Below, piece after piece: positions 1-8,248 of a stretch of 28,573 bases of DNA. A program made the position numbers and the translations under genes. Below the pieces are notes generated by a model. That model had not been told where the DNA came from and did no database searches. It saw only the letters and a program-made list of their open reading frames with translations. This DNA is from Pigmentiphaga sp. GTDB lineage: Bacteria; Pseudomonadota; Gammaproteobacteria; Burkholderiales; Burkholderiaceae_B. Location of the stretch: assembly GCA_023228945.1 (NCBI GenBank), contig JALOAI010000040.1, positions 1 to 28,573 on the forward strand, read 5' to 3'. How positions within the stretch are numbered: the first letter of the stretch is position 1; each line of letters begins with the position of its first letter.

Positions 1-2
1 TG

Positions 3-299
3 ACGCGAGCCCGCTCCCCGGTCGAGATGCGCGACGCCATCGTCGAGCGCGAGTCCTGGCCGGTCAGGGCGATGACGCATGAGGAGCGGCTCGAGCATAT
101 CTGGAGCGCCACCCACGACGAATACCGCGGCTATGCCGGTGAACGCTGGCTGCCTGAGTTTCGCGGACAGCGCACCGTGCTGGTCTATGGTCGCCGCGGC
201 GGCACGACGCTGAAGCTGTTGAGCGAACTCACCGAGGAGGAGATCCAGGCCAAGCTTCCTGTGCATCTGCGCCATCTGCCCGAGCGGCAGGCAGCGTGA
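3..299 (+). CDS. Hypothetical small backbone protein, probably cut by the window edge
   Basis: The frame is open from base 3, and the first ATG (27) has no convincing ribosome binding site, so the true start probably lies outside the window; from ATG 27 it would be 90 aa. The protein is charged and soluble with no membrane segment. Its centre contains W-L-P-E-F-R-G and a basic R-R-G-G-T-T stretch, followed by an acidic helix (L-T-E-E-E-I). I do not recognise the family. The stop overlaps a GTG that could start the next frame, and the next gene follows within 15 bases, so the two are probably co-transcribed. Function unknown. Confidence 0.6.
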   Translation, partial: TRARSPVEMRDAIVERESWPVRAMTHEERLEHIWSATHDEYRGYAGERWLPEFRGQRTVLVYGRRGGTTLKLLSELTEEEIQAKLPVHLRHLPERQAA

Positions 300-313
300 A
301 GGGGAGCGCTGCC

Positions 314-712
314 ATGTTCACCTTTCCCATTCTCGCCGTTCGCAAGATCATCGCGCGGGGCATCGAAGACGCTGCCGCCAATGGCGGTTTTCGCAATCCC
401 TATTACGGCAGCCGTCCGGGCGAGGGTGAACTGCCCGGCCTGTGGCTGGTCGGAGACGAAGGCGTCTACATCCTCTCCAATGGCAGGCTGGCAGATGGAC
501 AGAAGCCGCTCGTCGTTTACGCCGAGCAATGCCACCCGAGGGGCGACATCGACTGGTGGGATTACAAACGCCGTCATTTCGGCGCCGATGACGGCATCGA
601 GTTCATTGACGCCGAGCGGCTGATCCCGCTTTTTGACCGCAACATGGGCGCCACGCACCTCAATGTGCAACTCACCGAGGCCGAAATCGCGCTCTCGCTG
701 ATGTCTCGCTGA
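314..712 (+). CDS. DUF3085-like protein
   Basis: A 132-aa protein starting at ATG 314, chosen over the GTG at 296 because an AAGGGGAG ribosome binding site lies at 299-306, about 7 bases upstream. The N-terminus (FPILAVRKII) and the central G-L-W-L-V-G-D-E-G-V-Y segment followed by S-N-G match what I remember of the DUF3085 family, small proteins of unknown function on alphaproteobacterial plasmids and integrative elements. A second conserved-looking block is the acidic D-D-G-I-E-F-I-D near residues 95-102. No signal peptide or membrane segment is visible. It lies just upstream of the giant methylase/helicase and is probably in the same transcript. The family call is from memory of the sequence pattern; function unknown. 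Confidence 0.6.
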   Translation: MFTFPILAVRKIIARGIEDAAANGGFRNPYYGSRPGEGELPGLWLVGDEGVYILSNGRLADGQKPLVVYAEQCHPRGDIDWWDYKRRHFGADDGIEFIDAERLIPLFDRNMGATHLNVQLTEAEIALSLMSR

Positions 713-740
713 CGTTTTCAACAATCGCACTGCCGATCGC

Positions 741-789
741 CTGGCCGTCATCCGCGGCCGGGAGATCGCGCACGCCATCATCTCAGGAG
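741..789 (+). promoter_or_regulatory. Hairpin and ribosome binding site ahead of the methylase/helicase gene
   Basis: CTGGCCG (741-747) and CGGCCGG (755-761) form a seven-pair stem with one G-U pair and a seven-base loop. A second pairing, GAGAT (762-766) with ATCTC (780-784), abuts the AGGAG binding site at 785-789, eight bases before ATG 798. The layout resembles the hairpin leaders of other backbone genes in this window. Regulatory function is inferred. Confidence 0.4.
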
Positions 790-797
790 AAATACCT

Positions 798-3700
798 ATG
801 TCGCATGACGACCTGTTCGCGATCTCGTCTTCCGCCATTACGTCCCAATCGTCCGGACTCGACCTTGGCATTACAGGGTTTGGCGCAGATCTTGTCACCA
901 ACGATTTCGATGACGATCCGCCGCCGACCGAGCCTGCTCCGGCGATGCCTGCACCGTCCGGTGTCTCGGCGCGCACGTCCTCATCGGCTGCGCGCGCCAA
1001 CTTCTATCTTTCCGAAAGCCGCAATCTGGCGCGCGGCTGGAAACAGCGGGCGCTCGACAATCTCGCCGCCATCCGTCTCGCCTCAGAAATCGAGGCGGCC
1101 GACCGCGCCGCGACGGTGGACGAACAGGCGCATCTGATCCGTTTCACCGGCTTCGGTGCGTCGGAACTGGCCAATGCCGTGTTTCGCCGTCCCGGCGATG
1201 ACAGTTTTCGGCCGGGTTGGGATGAAATCGGCAGCGGTCTTGAGGGAACCGTCTCATCTGGCGAATATGCGTCGCTGGCGCGCTGCACCCAATATGCGCA
1301 TTTCACGCCAGAGTTCATCGTTCGTGCGATCTGGTCCGGACTGCAACGGCTCGGCTGGCGCGGGGGCAGGGTGCTCGAGCCCGGCATCGGAATGGGCCTG
1401 TTCCCCGCTACGCTGCCCGAAGCGCTGCGAGAGGTTGCCCACATCACGGGCATCGAGATCGATCCCGTCACGGCTCGCATCGCCCGGTTGCTGCAACCAG
1501 GGGCGCATATCGTCAACGCCGACTTTGCCCGCGCTGACCTGCCCGCCAGTTTCGATTTGGCTATCGGCAACCCGCCGTTTTCCGATCGCATCGTCCGGTC
1601 GGATCACGCCTATCGCACGATGGGACTGCGTCTCCACGACTATTTCATTGCCCGCTCGATCGATCTGCTAAAACCGGGCGGGTTTGCGGCCTTCGTCACG
1701 AGCTCCGGCACGATGGACAAGGCGGATTGTTCGGCCCGAGAGCACATCGCGAAATCGGCCGATCTGATCGCCGCCATCCGGTTGCCCGAAGGCAGCTTTC
1801 GCGCCGATGCCGGCACAGACGTCGTGGTCGATGTGCTGTTTTTCCGCAAGCGCAAGGTCGGCGAGCCCGAGGGCGACCAATACTGGCTCGACACCGAGGA
1901 GATCAGGCCGGCGACGGCCGATGAGGCGGCGATCCGCGTAAACCGCTGGTTCGCGCGTCATCCCGGCTTTGTCCTGGGCGATCATGCCATGACGTCGGGG
2001 CCATTCGGCGAAACCTATACCTGCAAGCCGCGTCCTGGCGTCGATCTCGAACAGGCGCTCGCCGCCGCAATCTCCCTTCTTCCGGAAGCGATCTATGACG
2101 GCGAGCCCGAGCTTGTCGATGACGATGCTGTTGACAGCGCAGTTTCGCTAGTCGCCCGGTCGGAAAGCGGCGGTATGCGCGAGGGCAGCTTCTACGTCGG
2201 CGACAATGCCCAGCTCAAGCAGATGATCGATGGCATTCCTGTCGCGATTACCATCCGCAAAGGCAGGTCGGCCGATGGCGTGCCGGAAAAGCATGCACGT
2301 ATCATCAGCAAGCTGATCCCGATCCGCGATGCCGTGCGGGAAGTTCTGAAGGCCCAGGAGTACGACAAGCCCTGGAAGCCGGCGCAGGTGAAGCTGCGCA
2401 TTGCCTGGTCGAACTTCGTCCGGGAGTTCGGCCCGATCAATTTCACCACGGTCTCGGTTTCCGAATACGCAGAGACCGGCGAGGTCCGCGAGACGCATCG
2501 GCGGCCCAACCTGCAACCCTTCCTCGACGACCCAGATTGCTGGCTGGTGGCTTCAATCGAGGACTATGATCTTGAGACCAATACCGCACGTCCCGGCCCA
2601 ATCTTTTCCGAACGGGTCATTGCGCCGCCTTCCGCACCCATCATCGCCTCTCCGGCCGATGCCCTTGCCGTGGTGCTGAACGAGCGGGGTTATGTGGACA
2701 TCGGTCACATCGCCGAGCTGCTGCACAACGACCCCGAGACCGTGATTGCCGCGCTGGGCGACGCGATCTTTCGCGATCCGGAGACCGGCGCCTGGCAGAC
2801 CGACGATGCCTACCTATCCGGCCAGGTCCGCGACAAGCTCAAGGCGGCTGAGGCCGCCGCCGCGCTCGATCCCGCATTCGAGCGCAATGTCCGCGCCCTG
2901 GTCGAGGTGCAGCCTGCCGATCTTGGGCCGTCGGATATCACCGCCCGTCTGGGCGCGCCGTGGATTCCGGCCGCCGATGTCGTCCTCTTCGTCAAGGAGA
3001 CGATGAATGCCGACATCAAGATCCACCACATGCCCGAACTGGCATCGTGGACGGTGCAGGCGCGCCAGCTTGGCTGGGTGGCCGCCGGCACATCCGAATG
3101 GGGCACCGATCGCCGCCATGCCGGCGAGCTGATTGCCGATGCTCTCAACAGCCGCGTGCCGCAGATCTTCGACATTGTGAAGGAAGGCGACAGCGAAAAG
3201 CGGGTGCTCAATGTCGTCGACACCGAGGCGGCCAAGGAGAAGCTGCAGAAGATAAAGACCGCGTTCCAGGCCTGGATCTGGTCTGATCCCGACCGCACCG
3301 ACCGGCTGGCGCGGATCTATAATGATCGCTTCAACAACATCGCCCCGCGAAAATTCAACGGGGATCATCTCCAGCTTCCAGGCGCCTCGGGCGCCTTTTC
3401 TCTTTATGGGCACCAGAAACGCGGCATCTGGCGCATCATCTCGGCCGGTTCGACCTATCTTGCCCATGCCGTCGGCGCCGGCAAGACGATGACCATGGCG
3501 GCTGCGGTCATGGAGCAAAAGCGCCTCGGCCTGATCGCCAAGGCGATGCTGGTCGTTCCCGGCCATTGCCTGGCGCAGGCTGCGCGCGAGTTTCTGGCGC
3601 TCTATCCGACCGCCCGTATCCTCGTCGCCGACGAAACCAACTTCACCAAGGATAAGCGGCATCGCTTCCTGTCTCGTGCGGCCCTTGCTGCCTGGGACGC

Positions 3701-5894
3701 CATCATCATCACCCATTCGGCATTCCGCTTCATCGGCATCCCGTCCGCTTTCGAGCAACAGATGATCCAGGATGAACTCGAGCTCTACGAGGTCCTGCTC
3801 ACCAAGGTCGAGAGCGATGATCGGGTCTCGCGCAAGCGACTCGAGCGACTGAAGGAAGGCCGCAAGGAGCGCCTGGAAAACCTCGCCACCAGAAAGGACG
3901 ATCTCCTCACCATCTCCGAAATCGGCATCGACCAGATCATTGTCGATGAGGCGCAGGAGTTCCGGAAACTCTCCTTCGCCACCAACATGTCGACCCTCAA
4001 AGGGATCGATCCAAACGGTTCGCAGCGCGCCTGGGACCTTTATGTGAAATCGCGTTTCGTCGAGACGAAGAACCCCGGCCGTGCGCTCATACTGGCTTCC
4101 GGTACGCCGATCACCAATACGCTGGGCGAGATGTTCTCGGTGCAGCGTTATCTCGGTCTCGATGCGCTGCATCAGCGCGGCCTGCACGAGTTCGACGCCT
4201 GGGCCTCGACCTTCGGCGACGTCACCACCGAGCTCGAATTGCAGCCGAACGGCAAATACAAGCCGGTGACGCGGTTCGCGACCTTCGTCAATGTCCCCGA
4301 GCTGATCGCCATGTTCCGCACCTTCGCGGATGTGGTGATGCCCGAGGATTTGCGCGCCTACGTCAAGATTCCAGCGCTTTCGACGGGTGCGCGCCAGATC
4401 AGGACCTCAAAACCCTCGGCAGCGTTCAAGCGCTACCAGATGGTGCTCGATGGCCGGATCAAGGCGATCGAGGCGCGGGAAGGTCCTCCTCAGCCCGGTG
4501 ACGACATCCTGCTTTCTGTCATCACCGATGGCCGTCATGCCGCGATCGATCTGCGTCTGGTCGACGCCGACAACGACAATGAGCGGGACAACAAGCTCAA
4601 TGACCTTGTCGGCAACGCCTTCCGCATCTGGAGGGAGACAGCAGACCACGACTACGTCCGGCCCGATGGCAAGCCCTTCGAGCTGACCGGCGCGGCCCAG
4701 ATGATCTTTTCCGATCTCGGGACGATCTCGGTGGAAAAGACGCGCGGTTTCTCAGCCTATCGCTGGATCCGTGACGAATTAATTCGCCTCGGTGTGCCGG
4801 CGTCAGAAATCGCCTTCATGCAGGATTACAAGAAATCCGAGGCCAAGCAGCGGCTGTTCGGCGACGTGCGCGCCGGCAAGATCCGCTTCCTGATCGGGTC
4901 GTCGGAAACAATGGGCACCGGCGTCAACGCCCAGCTCCGCTTGAAGGCCCTGCATCACCTCGACGTGCCCTGGCTACCGTCCCAGATCGAACAACGCGAG
5001 GGCCGCATCCAGCGGCAAGGCAATCAGCACGATGTCGTCGACATCTTCGCCTACGCTACGGAAGGTTCGATGGACGCGCAGATGTGGCAGAACAACGAGC
5101 GCAAGGCCCGGTTCATCGCGGCCGCCCTTTCAGGCGACACCTCGATCCGACGGCTGGAGGATATGGGCGAGGGGCAGGCGAACCAGTTCGCCATGGCCAA
5201 GGCCATCGCCTCAGGCGATCCACGTCTCATGCAAAAGGCCGGCCTCGAAGCGGATATCGCCCGGCTTGAGAGACTCCGCGCCGCACATCAGGATGATCAG
5301 TTCGCCATTCGTCGGCAGATCCGTGATGCCGAGCGCGACATCGAATACGCCACGCGTCGCATCGGTGAGATCGGGCAGGATATCGACAGGCTGGTGCCAA
5401 CGGCTGGCCCGTCCTTCTGCATGGGCGTAGGTGATGAGGCTTTCGTGGAGCGCAAGCTCGCTGGTCGCGCATTGATGAAGGAGATCCTCACCCTCGTCCA
5501 GCTTCAGCGGGATGGCGATGTCGTGATCGCGTCGCTCGGCGGCTTCGATCTCGAATATTGTGGCGAGCGGTTCGGGAGGGACGGATACCGCTATACCACC
5601 ATGTTGATGCGTACGGGCGCCGACTACGAGATCGAGCTGGCCGTCACCGCGACCCCGCTGGGTGCTGTTGCCCGGCTTGAGCATGCATTGTCCGGGTTTA
5701 GCGATGAGCAAGGGCGGTATCGGCAGCGGCTTGCCGATGCCCAGAATCGCCTCGCTTCCTATCGCTCGCGCCAGGGAGGGGAGTTCTCCTTTTCGGATGA
5801 GCTGGATGAGAAGCGCAGACAACTGGCCGACGTGGAAGAGGCACTCGCGGCGAATTTTGGGCTTTCGAGCGACGCTGCCGCAACCGCCGCCTGA
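798..5894 (+). CDS. Giant adenine-specific DNA methylase fused to SF2/SNF2-type helicase (DarB-like)
   Basis: A 1698-aa protein with two enzymatic parts. Residues about 130-350 form a class I methyltransferase: the SAM-binding L-E-P-G-I-G-M-G is near 193-200, and N-P-P-F at 258-261 is the catalytic motif of N6-adenine methylases. Residues about 870-1460 form a superfamily 2 helicase: Walker A V-G-A-G-K-T (892-897), a D-E-A-Q box (1050-1053), an S-G-T-P motif III, and motif VI Q-x3-G-R-x2-R with arginines 1403 and 1406. The C-terminus (about 1470-1690) is helical and charged, probably coiled coil. Such fusions are annotated as N12-class adenine methylase/helicase and resemble DarB of phage P1, which protects incoming DNA from restriction. 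The start at 798 is supported by AGGAG eight bases upstream. A role in protecting element DNA is inferred from family and context. No motif appears broken. Confidence 0.88.
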   Translation: MSHDDLFAISSSAITSQSSGLDLGITGFGADLVTNDFDDDPPPTEPAPAMPAPSGVSARTSSSAARANFYLSESRNLARGWKQRALDNLAAIRLASEIEAADRAATVDEQAHLIRFTGFGASELANAVFRRPGDDSFRPGWDEIGSGLEGTVSSGEYASLARCTQYAHFTPEFIVRAIWSGLQRLGWRGGRVLEPGIGMGLFPATLPEALREVAHITGIEIDPVTARIARLLQPGAHIVNADFARADLPASFDLAIGNPPFSDRIVRSDHAYRTMGLRLHDYFIARSIDLLKPGGFAAFVTSSGTMDKADCSAREHIAKSADLIAAIRLPEGSFRADAGTDVVVDVLFFRKRKVGEPEGDQYWLDTEEIRPATADEAAIRVNRWFARHPGFVLGDHAMTSGPFGETYTCKPRPGVDLEQALAAAISLLPEAIYDGEPELVDDDAVDSAVSLVARSESGGMREGSFYVGDNAQLKQMIDGIPVAITIRKGRSADGVPEKHARIISKLIPIRDAVREVLKAQEYDKPWKPAQVKLRIAWSNFVREFGPINFTTVSVSEYAETGEVRETHRRPNLQPFLDDPDCWLVASIEDYDLETNTARPGPIFSERVIAPPSAPIIASPADALAVVLNERGYVDIGHIAELLHNDPETVIAALGDAIFRDPETGAWQTDDAYLSGQVRDKLKAAEAAAALDPAFERNVRALVEVQPADLGPSDITARLGAPWIPAADVVLFVKETMNADIKIHHMPELASWTVQARQLGWVAAGTSEWGTDRRHAGELIADALNSRVPQIFDIVKEGDSEKRVLNVVDTEAAKEKLQKIKTAFQAWIWSDPDRTDRLARIYNDRFNNIAPRKFNGDHLQLPGASGAFSLYGHQKRGIWRIISAGSTYLAHAVGAGKTMTMAAAVMEQKRLGLIAKAMLVVPGHCLAQAAREFLALYPTARILVADETNFTKDKRHRFLSRAALAAWDAIIITHSAFRFIGIPSAFEQQMIQDELELYEVLLTKVESDDRVSRKRLERLKEGRKERLENLATRKDDLLTISEIGIDQIIVDEAQEFRKLSFATNMSTLKGIDPNGSQRAWDLYVKSRFVETKNPGRALILASGTPITNTLGEMFSVQRYLGLDALHQRGLHEFDAWASTFGDVTTELELQPNGKYKPVTRFATFVNVPELIAMFRTFADVVMPEDLRAYVKIPALSTGARQIRTSKPSAAFKRYQMVLDGRIKAIEAREGPPQPGDDILLSVITDGRHAAIDLRLVDADNDNERDNKLNDLVGNAFRIWRETADHDYVRPDGKPFELTGAAQMIFSDLGTISVEKTRGFSAYRWIRDELIRLGVPASEIAFMQDYKKSEAKQRLFGDVRAGKIRFLIGSSETMGTGVNAQLRLKALHHLDVPWLPSQIEQREGRIQRQGNQHDVVDIFAYATEGSMDAQMWQNNERKARFIAAALSGDTSIRRLEDMGEGQANQFAMAKAIASGDPRLMQKAGLEADIARLERLRAAHQDDQFAIRRQIRDAERDIEYATRRIGEIGQDIDRLVPTAGPSFCMGVGDEAFVERKLAGRALMKEILTLVQLQRDGDVVIASLGGFDLEYCGERFGRDGYRYTTMLMRTGADYEIELAVTATPLGAVARLEHALSGFSDEQGRYRQRLADAQNRLASYRSRQGGEFSFSDELDEKRRQLADVEEALAANFGLSSDAAATAA

Positions 5895-6072
5895 CGCAAT
5901 AATTCAAGGATGGCGTGGCGATCTATATGGTTGGTAGCTTCTAGTTCGCGATGGGCATCATTGTCCAACCCCGCTGAAACGGCAAACTTGGGGTGGCTTC
6001 CGGAACGGCAGATCATGGTTTACAAGAAGCATTAGCTGCCGCCCCGGCAATACTGGCTATAAGGTCGAACCT

Positions 6073-6110
6073 TCGCCAGCAGTTAAGTTCAGCCCGTTCG
6101 GTGCTGGCGA
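6073..6110. repeat. Inverted repeat upstream of the HEPN-like gene
   Basis: TCGCCAGCA (6073-6081) is repeated exactly in inverted orientation as TGCTGGCGA (6102-6110) with a 20-base spacer. It ends 26 bases before the start at 6137. It could be an operator or an RNA stem in the leader. The rest of 5895-6136 shows no gene. Confidence 0.45.
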
Positions 6111-6136
6111 GGTCGTCAAGCATTTGGGAGTGCTAG

Positions 6137-7201
6137 ATGTCTAGTGAGGAGGGGCTTTCGAAGTGGCTTTCTTCATTTCTGCTAAAGACGAGTTTGCGCC
6201 TCCCGGACAATTTGGAACGGCTAGATGGGCGATATGGTGATCTAGATGTTTTTATAAAGAATGTGCCACGGGCACACGGCGAAGAGTACTTTCTTGATTT
6301 GAAGTTCGTTTTCAACGCTATCGACATCGATGAAGCTCATGAGGTCGCCGAGGAAATGGCGGCTGAAATCACCCATACACTAAGCTTTGTGAGTGCTGCG
6401 AGCGTACGGGTGCATCGCCCAGTGTTTCTCATTAATTGGGATGCTGGAGTAACAATGCGGGACCAGTACGTATATGGTCGCTACCCCATCGTTGACCCCA
6501 AAGACGCGCTAGATGCAACTATGTGGCGGACAGTAAACTTGATGTCCGAACATGAAGTGACGTATGCAAAGAGGTCCGCTCTGAGATGGCATACTCGCGG
6601 CACACGGGCCTCCAACTTTGAAGATCAGTTTCTTTATCATTTCTTTGCAGTCGAAATTCTGGCAGGCGCAGAGACTTTCATTGGCAAGGTGATCGACAAG
6701 TGCCCACATTGCCGGGGAGATCTAACGTGCCCCAATCCCCATTGCGGCAAACCGGAACACCGGCCATACCCAAAGCAAAAGATTGGTCTCCTGCTTCGCG
6801 AGGTTGGGTTAAGCTCTAACATTATTGATGAATTATTGGAACTTCGGAATCTTATTTCACACGGCAAAGAGCGGCCACAAATCAAAGCGCATATGAAGAA
6901 GCGCGCCAGCGACTTCGAGTTCGAGAAGGCGATATCGCTAATCGAAGTGGCTTCGACACGTGCGGTTCATCGAGCCCTCGACCTGCCTCAACAAGAACCG
7001 CCGTTGGTTTTCTATTTCCAAGAAACTTGGGAGCACGTCATGGCAATACCACGGCTTCATGCACGAATTGGTCTCCCCGGCGACCCCAACAATCCTGATA
7101 TAGAGGAGGTTTGGATGCCGGAATTAAGCATGATTTTGACCGATCCAAAGACGGGAGAGGAAGAGGTTGTGGTAGTTGGTGGTAAGAATGCATCGCCATA
7201 A
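6137..7201 (+). CDS. Hypothetical protein with zinc-ribbon-like cluster and HEPN-type R-x4-H motif
   Basis: A 354-aa protein, clearly A+T-richer than everything around it, which suggests separate acquisition. The start is supported by GGGAG at 6126-6130. The N-terminal half (1-150) is mixed alpha/beta with no motif I recognise. In the middle is a cysteine/histidine cluster: C189-x2-C192-x5-C198-x4-C203 followed by H208, probably a zinc ribbon. Soon after comes E-L-R-N-L-I-S-H-G, where R237 and H242 give the R-x4-6-H signature of HEPN RNases inside a helical stretch (about 215-275). The C-terminal 80 residues are unlike the rest and end in an acidic, valine-rich tail. HEPN domains are common in abortive-infection and toxin-antitoxin systems, so a defence RNase is plausible, but this is inference from one motif. 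No partner gene is adjacent. It stands alone between the methylase/helicase and an exporter gene. Confidence 0.65.
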   Translation: MSSEEGLSKWLSSFLLKTSLRLPDNLERLDGRYGDLDVFIKNVPRAHGEEYFLDLKFVFNAIDIDEAHEVAEEMAAEITHTLSFVSAASVRVHRPVFLINWDAGVTMRDQYVYGRYPIVDPKDALDATMWRTVNLMSEHEVTYAKRSALRWHTRGTRASNFEDQFLYHFFAVEILAGAETFIGKVIDKCPHCRGDLTCPNPHCGKPEHRPYPKQKIGLLLREVGLSSNIIDELLELRNLISHGKERPQIKAHMKKRASDFEFEKAISLIEVASTRAVHRALDLPQQEPPLVFYFQETWEHVMAIPRLHARIGLPGDPNNPDIEEVWMPELSMILTDPKTGEEEVVVVGGKNASP

Positions 7202-7303
7202 CCGTGTGCGACCGCTTTCGGGATGCAGAAACTCGACAACAATTGACCGCGATGTGGTCGAAAACGGAACGTTGCGTCTATGCTTCCGGATTCCTGATGA
7301 CGA

Positions 7304-7942
7304 TCAGGCCTGAGCCCGACGCCATCCGACTGCGAGAGCGCCAGCACCGATCATGAGCGATCCCCCCACGCGGTTGACTGCGCGCTGGATGCTCGGCTTT
7401 CGGATCGTCTTCCGTGCCATCGAGGCGAGAACACCGTAGAGCGCCGCATTCAGGGTCGCCAGCACGAGGAACGTCACCTCGAAGACGACCATCTGGCCCA
7501 AGACGGGCAGGGAGATGTCGAGGAATTGCGGGAGGAATGCCACGAAGAAGATGATGCTCTTCGGGTTCAAGGCTGTCACGACATATGTGTGCAGGAAGAT
7601 GCGAAAGGGTCGCTCCTTCGATGTGTCCGCCACGGCGTCGTCGACCGCGTCCGTTGACACAGGTGCCCGCCAGAGCTTGATGCCAAGGTAGACAAGATAG
7701 GCGGCACCGACCCACTTCAGCACGGTGAACAGCGTGGTCGAGGTCGCAAGGAGCGCGCCGAGACCGATCATTGAGGCCGTCATGGCAGTAAAGTCGCCGA
7801 GCGCGACGCCCGCAACAGTCGAGCCGGCCGCCTTCCGGCCGTGGGCGAGCGCATAGGAGATGACGAGAAGAATCGTCGGACCAGGGATCGCGAGCAGCAC
7901 CGCGGACGCTGCGACGAAAGCTAACCAATGGTCAAGCGACAT
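7304..7942 (-). CDS. LysE/RhtB-family amino-acid exporter
   Basis: A 212-aa integral membrane protein. The start is the ATG at 7942, preceded by GGAG, rather than the upstream in-frame start at 7981. Hydrophobic segments cover most of the chain. The N-terminal A-I-P-G-P-T block inside the first membrane helix and the later Y-L-V-Y-L-G-I-K-L-W stretch are typical of the LysE/RhtB family, which exports amino acids or their derivatives across the inner membrane. Length fits the family (about 200-215 aa). It is transcribed divergently from the SulP gene, so the 300-base space between them holds both promoters. Substrate cannot be told from sequence. Confidence 0.88.
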   Translation of the reverse strand: MSLDHWLAFVAASAVLLAIPGPTILLVISYALAHGRKAAGSTVAGVALGDFTAMTASMIGLGALLATSTTLFTVLKWVGAAYLVYLGIKLWRAPVSTDAVDDAVADTSKERPFRIFLHTYVVTALNPKSIIFFVAFLPQFLDISLPVLGQMVVFEVTFLVLATLNAALYGVLASMARKTIRKPSIQRAVNRVGGSLMIGAGALAVGWRRAQA

Positions 7943-8064
7943 GAAGGCTCTCCGGTTTGAGGCCTGGAGCAATCCACACAAACCGTGTCAACGCAAGCGC
8001 CAAGCCGAGTATCGTAAAGGTCAGCTTTAGGGTGGTTCCGAAAGACCTGCGTCACGGCCGCAAA

Positions 8065-8204
8065 GGAGTCGGGAGCTGGGTTTGCCGGTTGTCACTCCGC
8101 CGACAGTGTGGCACACCCTGCCACATTCACCTCGGACCCGGTGCAATTCCGGGTGGCTCTTCCGGCCGCCAATCCGCCGGACAATCAAGAAAAGCCAATT
8201 TTGG
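8065..8204 (+). promoter_or_regulatory. Hairpin-rich leader of the SulP gene
   Basis: Consecutive stems are visible: TGTGGCA/TGCCACA (8107-8113 with 8119-8125, extendable by a G-U and an A-T pair to 8105-8127), ACCCGG/CCGGGT (8136-8141 with 8149-8154), and TCCGGC/GCCGGA (8161-8166 with 8176-8181). A longer-range pairing GGAGT/ACTCC (8065-8069 with 8094-8098) lies just upstream. The leader ends about 45 bases before the likely ATG at 8249. A structured cis-regulatory RNA is likely; the class is not identified. The remainder of 7943-8248 shows no gene. Confidence 0.45.
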
Positions 8205-8248
8205 TCGGATCGCGCTGCGAACCGCTCATACGGACTTGTGTGCTCTTG

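Noticed and set aside
2814..4187. 457-codon open frame on the minus strand inside the methylase/helicase gene
   Set aside because: It lies fully opposite clear helicase motifs and has no binding site or recognisable domain; long antisense frames are common in GC-rich genes.
8131..8160. GGTGCAATTCC-like block before sulP, similar to part of a cobalamin riboswitch
   Set aside because: The other conserved parts (GGGAA before it, CCCGC-ACTGT and GCCACTG after it) are missing and only about 95 bases remain before the start codon.
8108..8248. Upstream in-frame start giving a 541-aa SulP protein
   Set aside because: It would translate the hairpin region into residues unlike any SulP N-terminus; the family-like sequence begins at ATG 8249.
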